NCBI GenBank assembly: GCA_964514665.1
Contig: CAZESH010000021.1
Span: 1 to 26,249 of the forward strand
Length of the DNA: 26,249 nt
Source of the DNA: CAZESH01 sp964514665
GTDB taxonomy: Bacteria > Bacillota > Bacilli > Paenibacillales > KCTC-25726
Reading direction: 5' to 3'
Of the stretch, positions 22,456 through 26,249 are shown piece after piece. The notes beneath the pieces were generated by a model that was not told the DNA's origin, searched no databases, and worked only from the letters and a program-made list of their open reading frames with translations. Position 1 is the stretch's first letter. Each line of letters starts with the position of its first letter. The position numbers and the translations under genes are program-made.

Positions 22456-23175
22456 ATGCGCCCGCTTATTGTCGGAACTATTGCCGCCGTTTTGTTCGCC
22501 CTGCTGATTCCGGGCTGCTCGCAATCCCGGACTGCGCCTGAGCAAGCAAGTATCATTGACTGGGTCGACTTTATCCAATATGGAGGGGAAACCTATACCG
22601 GCATGTACAATTCCGTATTGTCGGACCCCGCTCTGCTGGACCGGCCGCTTGGAACCGTCAAGTTCAATGTGTCCGCCAACGTCCATGACCCGTCCTATAC
22701 CCCGAAGGACGGCGATGCCGCTTTTTTGCAGAAAGGGACGGTATTGTACGGATTAAAAGGCGTTCCCGACCACAGCATGCTGGCGGTGAAGGAAGCTTCG
22801 GAAATCAACGGCTACCGGCTTTATTGCGTGAGCGGCAAGTATCCCAATTTTCCTTGGCCCTACAAAAGTCTGCCTAAAGAGCAGGTGATCCAGGCGGAGA
22901 TTTATAGAGCCGATCATGGTGCGCATACGAAGTTGAAGCAATTGCAAAAGCGGGACGCAGCCATGCTGATCGATCTGTTGGACAGCGCTGTCTTGAATAA
23001 GGATTTTATTGCCGATACCAAACAGATCGATCCGCAAACCTATGAGATCGTTGTCTATACAGGCCAAGTGTTTGCCTATCGTTATCATGTGTTCTATGAC
23101 CACCATACGTATTACTGGTGCCCGTGGGACACGGAGCTATTGCCGGACAAAATCGGGAGTTATTTGACGCCGTGA
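22456..23175 (+). CDS. Hypothetical lipoprotein
   Basis: A 239-residue secreted lipoprotein: a hydrophobic N-terminal signal and lipobox IPGC (Cys21), then a soluble domain that I do not recognise. Features are many tyrosines and aromatics (for example YPNFPWPYKSL and VFYDHHTYYWCPWD), two extra cysteines in the mature part, and no known motif. AGAGGAG at 22441-22447 precedes the ATG at 22456. It is 114 bp after the exporter and could be expressed with it or alone. It would be displayed outside the membrane. Confidence 0.75.
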   Translation: MRPLIVGTIAAVLFALLIPGCSQSRTAPEQASIIDWVDFIQYGGETYTGMYNSVLSDPALLDRPLGTVKFNVSANVHDPSYTPKDGDAAFLQKGTVLYGLKGVPDHSMLAVKEASEINGYRLYCVSGKYPNFPWPYKSLPKEQVIQAEIYRADHGAHTKLKQLQKRDAAMLIDLLDSAVLNKDFIADTKQIDPQTYEIVVYTGQVFAYRYHVFYDHHTYYWCPWDTELLPDKIGSYLTP

Positions 23176-23194
23176 AGGAAAAGCCGCCTCTTAC

Positions 23195-23222
23195 TTGATA
23201 AAATTATCCCGTAGTCTATACT
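23195..23222 (+). promoter_or_regulatory. Promoter of nadE
   Basis: TTGATA (23195-23200), a 16-bp spacer and TATACT (23217-23222), each 5 of 6 to the sigma-A consensus, 33 bp before the nadE start. It shows that nadE is transcribed independently of the lipoprotein gene. Confidence 0.65.
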
Positions 23223-23254
23223 AAGAGCAAAGATGAAAAAAGGTGGGAGGGCAT

Positions 23255-24064
23255 ATGAATTTACAGCGGCAAATCATTGAAAAGCTAGGTGTTAAACCGC
23301 AGATCGACGTGGAGGAGGAAATCCGCAGACGCGTCGATTTTTTGAAATCCTATGTACTGCAGGCGGGGGCGAACGGGCTGCTGATTGCCATCAGCGGCGG
23401 CGTGGACAGCGCGGTGACGGCGGCGCTATGTAAATTGGCGACAAATGAGCTGACAACGGAGAAAGGCAAGCCGTTTATTACGCTTGGCGTATTCCAGCCC
23501 TTCGGCGAGCAGGAGGATATCGAGGATAGCTATGCGGTGGCGGAGGCGATCGGACTGCAGCACAAGGTGGAAACCAATATTCAGGAGGCGGTTGACGAAA
23601 TCGCTTTGGAGACGGAATATGCCATAAAATCGCTGGGCATTCACCGCCACATCAGCCGCGGGGCCAAAGGCAACGTCAAAGCGCGTATGCGCATGGTGCT
23701 GCAGTATGCGCTCGCTTTCGAGCAGAATCTGCTTGTCGTCGGGACCGATCATGCATCGGAGGCGATCACCGGCTTTTTCACCAAATACGGGGACGGTGCA
23801 GTCGACATCACCCCGCTCAGCTCGCTCAACAAGAGGCAGGTCCGTCAACTGGCGGCCAAGCTGGGCGTGCCGCAAGCCGTGATCGACAAGGCGCCGACAG
23901 CCGGCTTGTGGGAAGGCCAAACCGACGAAACCGAGCTTGGCATCACCTACGACGCCAACAGCGACTATCTGGAAGGCAGGGAGATCGATCCCGCCGCAAA
24001 GGATAAGCTGGAGAAGCAGTACCTGCGAACGGAGCACAAACGCGCGCCGATCCCGGGGATTTAG
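23255..24064 (+). CDS. nadE: NH3-dependent NAD synthetase
   Basis: A 269-residue enzyme that converts nicotinic acid adenine dinucleotide, ATP and ammonia to NAD in the last step of NAD synthesis. The ATP-pyrophosphatase P-loop is SGGVDS (47-52). Family blocks GTDHASEAITGFFTKYGDGA, DITPLSSLNKRQ and the C-terminal GLWEGQTDETELGITYD are present. It has no glutaminase domain, so ammonia is the nitrogen donor. Length matches the Bacillus form. I use ATG 23255 with GGAGGG just upstream; the GTG at 23243 lies inside that ribosome site. A terminator follows at 24088-24128, making it a single-gene unit. Confidence 0.95.
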   Translation: MNLQRQIIEKLGVKPQIDVEEEIRRRVDFLKSYVLQAGANGLLIAISGGVDSAVTAALCKLATNELTTEKGKPFITLGVFQPFGEQEDIEDSYAVAEAIGLQHKVETNIQEAVDEIALETEYAIKSLGIHRHISRGAKGNVKARMRMVLQYALAFEQNLLVVGTDHASEAITGFFTKYGDGAVDITPLSSLNKRQVRQLAAKLGVPQAVIDKAPTAGLWEGQTDETELGITYDANSDYLEGREIDPAAKDKLEKQYLRTEHKRAPIPGI

Positions 24065-24087
24065 AGTATGAGAAACCTTATGGATTG

Positions 24088-24128
24088 AAAAGAGGCGTGC
24101 AATTGGACTTCCGATTTGCACGTCTTTT
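24088..24128 (+). terminator. Rho-independent terminator of nadE
   Basis: AAAAGA (24088-24093) pairs with TCTTTT (24123-24128), and CGTGCAA (24096-24102) pairs with TTGCACG (24116-24122), with a two-base GG bulge. The T run is part of the outer stem. Confidence 0.75.
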
Positions 24129-24294
24129 GCATTTCGGAGTGGATAGCGAATCAACAATCCGTGCAATTAGAACCTGGCCCTCTTGCGCTGAAATAACGTT
24201 GATGATAGCAACCTTAATCGGCATAAGTTCGTTTATTTGAATAACAGAAGGCATGCCGTGAGCGAGTAAACAGTTGGTTTAGGGGGCAATTATT

Positions 24295-24795
24295 ATGGTT
24301 CAACGCGAGTTGAAATTTCTTTCTGCAGTGTTTGTACTGCTGTTAATCGGCGGTTTGATTTGGGCGGGTATACAGCTTCACTGGCCGGCAAAAGCAAAGG
24401 AGCAAATCGTAACCGTGTATTTAGAATACCAAGCCCATCCGACAAAACTTGTGATCAAGAGAAACGGGAAATTGCAGCAAGTCGACCGTCAACCTCCATC
24501 GCAATATGTTGTAAATGATCCGCAATTGGCGGAGAAAATCTTCACCGGCGTATTATCTTTAAAAGCGGCGCCGCAAGGCCCGATTGCTTGTCCGGCTGAT
24601 TATGGCATATCATATCGCATGATTTTCTATGAAAAAGGGAAAAAGGTGCTTTCCGACGATGTAAATGGCGGCGGGTGCCGGTTCCTTACGGTTCAAGGGA
24701 AGGGCTTTAAAACGAATGATTCGTTTTGGCAATTGATGCAGCAAGCGACGGGAATGAATGCCAGACAGCTTTGGGCAGCTCCGGGATCTTTTTGA
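24295..24795 (+). CDS. Hypothetical membrane-anchored or secreted protein
   Basis: A 166-residue protein with an uncleaved-looking N-terminal hydrophobic segment (residues 8-26, FLSAVFVLLLIGGLIWAGI) and an extracytoplasmic domain. Two cysteines, in IACPADYG and GGGCRFLTV, could form a disulphide. I do not recognise a family. AGGGGG at 24281-24286 is the ribosome site. It is an isolated gene, followed by an oppositely oriented regulator. It may be a small envelope or sporulation protein, but there is no direct evidence. Confidence 0.7.
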   Translation: MVQRELKFLSAVFVLLLIGGLIWAGIQLHWPAKAKEQIVTVYLEYQAHPTKLVIKRNGKLQQVDRQPPSQYVVNDPQLAEKIFTGVLSLKAAPQGPIACPADYGISYRMIFYEKGKKVLSDDVNGGGCRFLTVQGKGFKTNDSFWQLMQQATGMNARQLWAAPGSF

Positions 24796-24836
24796 GAAAG
24801 CTGTCGACTGGATGCATGCTGCGATTTGGCTGCAGG

Positions 24837-25625
24837 CTACCTGTCGCAAGAAGGATTTTTGCCCGTAACACGTTTATATTGTCTGCTGAAGAAATAAACA
24901 TCCTTGTAACCCAATGCGTCTGCAACCTCCGACACCTTCATTCCCCCAAAACGGAGCAGGACTTGCGCCCTCTCGATCCGGCAGCGTATGGCATACTCTT
25001 GTACCGTCATCTTCATTATTTGTTTGAATTTCCTTGAAAAATAGGAAGGAGACAACTGTGCGCGATCAGCCATCTCTTCCACGCCAAGCCACGCGGCAGG
25101 ATGCTCGTGCATATAATTGGCCGTTTCGAAAATTGCATCCTGCAGTGCCTGTGAATCCTTTGGCAGCGGTTTGGAAGCGGCAAGGTCGCTTCTTAGCAGG
25201 TGGATCATGATTTGTTTCAGGATCAGGTTCGATTCTTCCATTGCTCCATATAGATTAGTGAGCCGAAGATGCACGTACCTGCTTAACAAAACTTCCAGGT
25301 CGATGGTATCTGCTACCATCCGGAATCGCTTGGGGATTTGACTCAGCGTGCCATCCAGATGGAAATGAATATAAGTGATCGTTAATGGTTTATGCGGATC
25401 ATGGACAGCGCTTGTGTAGTCGCCAGGACGGAATAAAAAACAGCAACCTTTTTGAACCACATATTCTTGCCCGTTGACCGTCACCTTCCCGTGCCCGTCC
25501 CATACATAAAATAAATCAAAATGCTCGAAGGGTTTATCCCGCTGGACCCACCTCCAAGAAGGCTCACACTTGATTTTCGCAAAATAATTCGCCGGTTGAA
25601 TCTCCATTTCAAAAAGATTGTCCAT
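24837..25625 (-). CDS. AraC/XylS family transcriptional regulator
   Basis: A 262-residue regulator: an N-terminal cupin-like effector domain (residues about 10-110, with WDGHGKVTVNGQEYVVQKGC and RPGDYTS), and a C-terminal double helix-turn-helix DNA-binding domain. The first recognition unit is VEEMADRAQLSPSYFSRKFK, and the second is SEVADALGYKDVYFFSRQYK, ending in the typical RVTGKNP. The start is set at ATG 25625, six bases after GGGAGGAGG on the minus strand; ATG 25631 abuts that site and is less likely. It is divergent from the aminotransferase gene, so it probably controls it and itself, sensing a small sugar-like or amino acid-like ligand. Confidence 0.9.
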   Translation of the reverse strand: MDNLFEMEIQPANYFAKIKCEPSWRWVQRDKPFEHFDLFYVWDGHGKVTVNGQEYVVQKGCCFLFRPGDYTSAVHDPHKPLTITYIHFHLDGTLSQIPKRFRMVADTIDLEVLLSRYVHLRLTNLYGAMEESNLILKQIMIHLLRSDLAASKPLPKDSQALQDAIFETANYMHEHPAAWLGVEEMADRAQLSPSYFSRKFKQIMKMTVQEYAIRCRIERAQVLLRFGGMKVSEVADALGYKDVYFFSRQYKRVTGKNPSCDR

Positions 25626-25730
25626 CCACATCCTCCTCCCTTCTGAATAATATCGGAATAATGCAAATTGTTGTCTAACAAATCCATTCCTTGCCTTGAA
25701 AATTCAGCTTATATTAATCATAGCACAATA

Positions 25731-25744
25731 ATTGGATGTCCAAT
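25731..25744. promoter_or_regulatory. Operator candidate 1: ATTGGATGTCCAAT
   Basis: A 14-bp inverted repeat with a 2-bp centre in the divergent intergenic region. On the minus strand it overlaps TTGGAC, which could serve as -35 for the regulator gene, with TATGAT (25722 down to 25717) as -10. This suits autorepression, but the 15-bp spacing is short. Confidence 0.45.
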
Positions 25745-25746
25745 AA

Positions 25747-25760
25747 ATACAAATTTGTAT
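25747..25760. promoter_or_regulatory. Operator candidate 2: ATACAAATTTGTAT
   Basis: A perfect 14-bp palindrome, two bases after operator candidate 1 and 16 bp before the aminotransferase start. AraC proteins usually bind direct repeats, so a different dimeric regulator may act here. Confidence 0.45.
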
Positions 25761-25776
25761 AAAAGGGGAGGGTGTC

Positions 25777-26249
25777 ATGTCCATCGATTTCATTCGCCGC
25801 AATTTGGCGGAACGGCTGGGGGGAACCCGTTTTGGAACAGAGGGAGCGAGCTACAAATTTGAAAAGATCAAGAGAGCGGCAGCAGCGGCAATCCGGCAGC
25901 GGCCCGACTTGAAATTGTTGGAACTGGGGGTTGGCGAGCCGGATGATATGGCCGATGAAGCAGTTGTGTCCAAGCTTTCGGCAGAAGCCATGTTGCGGAA
26001 AAATCGGGGATATGCCGATAACGGAATCCAGGCGTTTAAACAAGCGGCAGCCGATTACTTGAAACATCTTTTCCAAGTCGATCACATTGATCCGGAATCC
26101 GAGGTTGTCCATTCCATCGGATCGAAGTCGGCTCTGGCGATTCTGCCTTCTTGTTTCATCAATCCGGGGGACGTCACGATCATGACGGTTCCGGGATACC
26201 CGATCCTGGGCACGAATACCCGATATCTTGGTGGCGAGGTATACAATGT
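25777..26249 (+). CDS. Class I/II aminotransferase, LL-diaminopimelate aminotransferase-like (N-terminal part)
   Basis: The gene runs off the right end; 157 residues are visible. It begins SIDFIRRNLAERLGGTRFG and shows fold-type I PLP aminotransferase landmarks: LELGVGEPDD, then the YADNGIQAFKQAAADYL substrate-side segment, VVHSIGSKSAL (the first PLP-phosphate-binding turn), and VTIMTVPGYPILG. The order resembles LL-diaminopimelate aminotransferase more than classic aspartate aminotransferase, but the PLP lysine and most of the enzyme lie outside the window, so substrate is open. AGGGGAGGGTG precedes the ATG. It is divergent from the AraC regulator, which probably controls it. Confidence 0.8.
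   Translation, partial: MSIDFIRRNLAERLGGTRFGTEGASYKFEKIKRAAAAAIRQRPDLKLLELGVGEPDDMADEAVVSKLSAEAMLRKNRGYADNGIQAFKQAAADYLKHLFQVDHIDPESEVVHSIGSKSALAILPSCFINPGDVTIMTVPGYPILGTNTRYLGGEVYN

Overview
The window looks like a chromosome segment of a spore-former of the order Bacillales, probably Paenibacillaceae-like. This is an inference from the lipoprotein SCO/YtkA pair, a bacilliredoxin, class I ManA next to a ROK glucokinase, a perfect CcpA cre site, and strong purine-rich ribosome binding sites. The backbone is GC-rich (sample 60-base lines: 37 and 39 G+C). A central block of about 7 kb is clearly AT-rich (sample lines: 22 and 23 of 60) and looks acquired.

Layout. 1-1293: end of a class I cytochrome c, an SCO-type copper chaperone and a YtkA-like lipoprotein (terminal oxidase/copper context), closed by a terminator. 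1402-3387: glucokinase and mannose-6-phosphate isomerase. 3453-7194: a complete fixABCX operon (electron-transfer flavoprotein, quinone oxidoreductase subunit and ferredoxin). It sits behind a candidate FNR/CRP-type box placed about 41.5 bp upstream of the predicted transcription start and ends in a strong terminator. 7267-11343: a small orphan gene, a 195-nt imperfect inverted repeat, an HI0933-family flavoprotein on the minus strand, a divergent Lgt-like membrane protein, two small hydrophilic proteins and a bacilliredoxin.

11664-18509 is the most unusual part: an AT-rich cassette of a 93-aa orphan, a nitrilase-fold protein with a complete Glu-Lys-Cys triad, a 1120-aa Rad50/SMC-like ATPase with a CxxC hook and an extra N-terminal domain, and an HD-domain hydrolase. 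The last three genes are packed as one operon. I do not recognise this combination as a named system. It has the architecture of an anti-phage or anti-plasmid system: a DNA-sensing SMC-like ATPase plus two small-molecule or nucleotide-acting enzymes. The first promoter carries a perfect cre site between its -35 and -10 elements, and a second promoter precedes the nitrilase gene.

18643-26249 returns to backbone: a heterodimeric ABC exporter with one degenerate ATP site, an orphan lipoprotein, NAD synthetase, an orphan membrane-anchored protein, and an AraC-type regulator divergent from a class I/II aminotransferase that runs off the end. No tRNA, rRNA, CRISPR array, integrase or transposase was seen.
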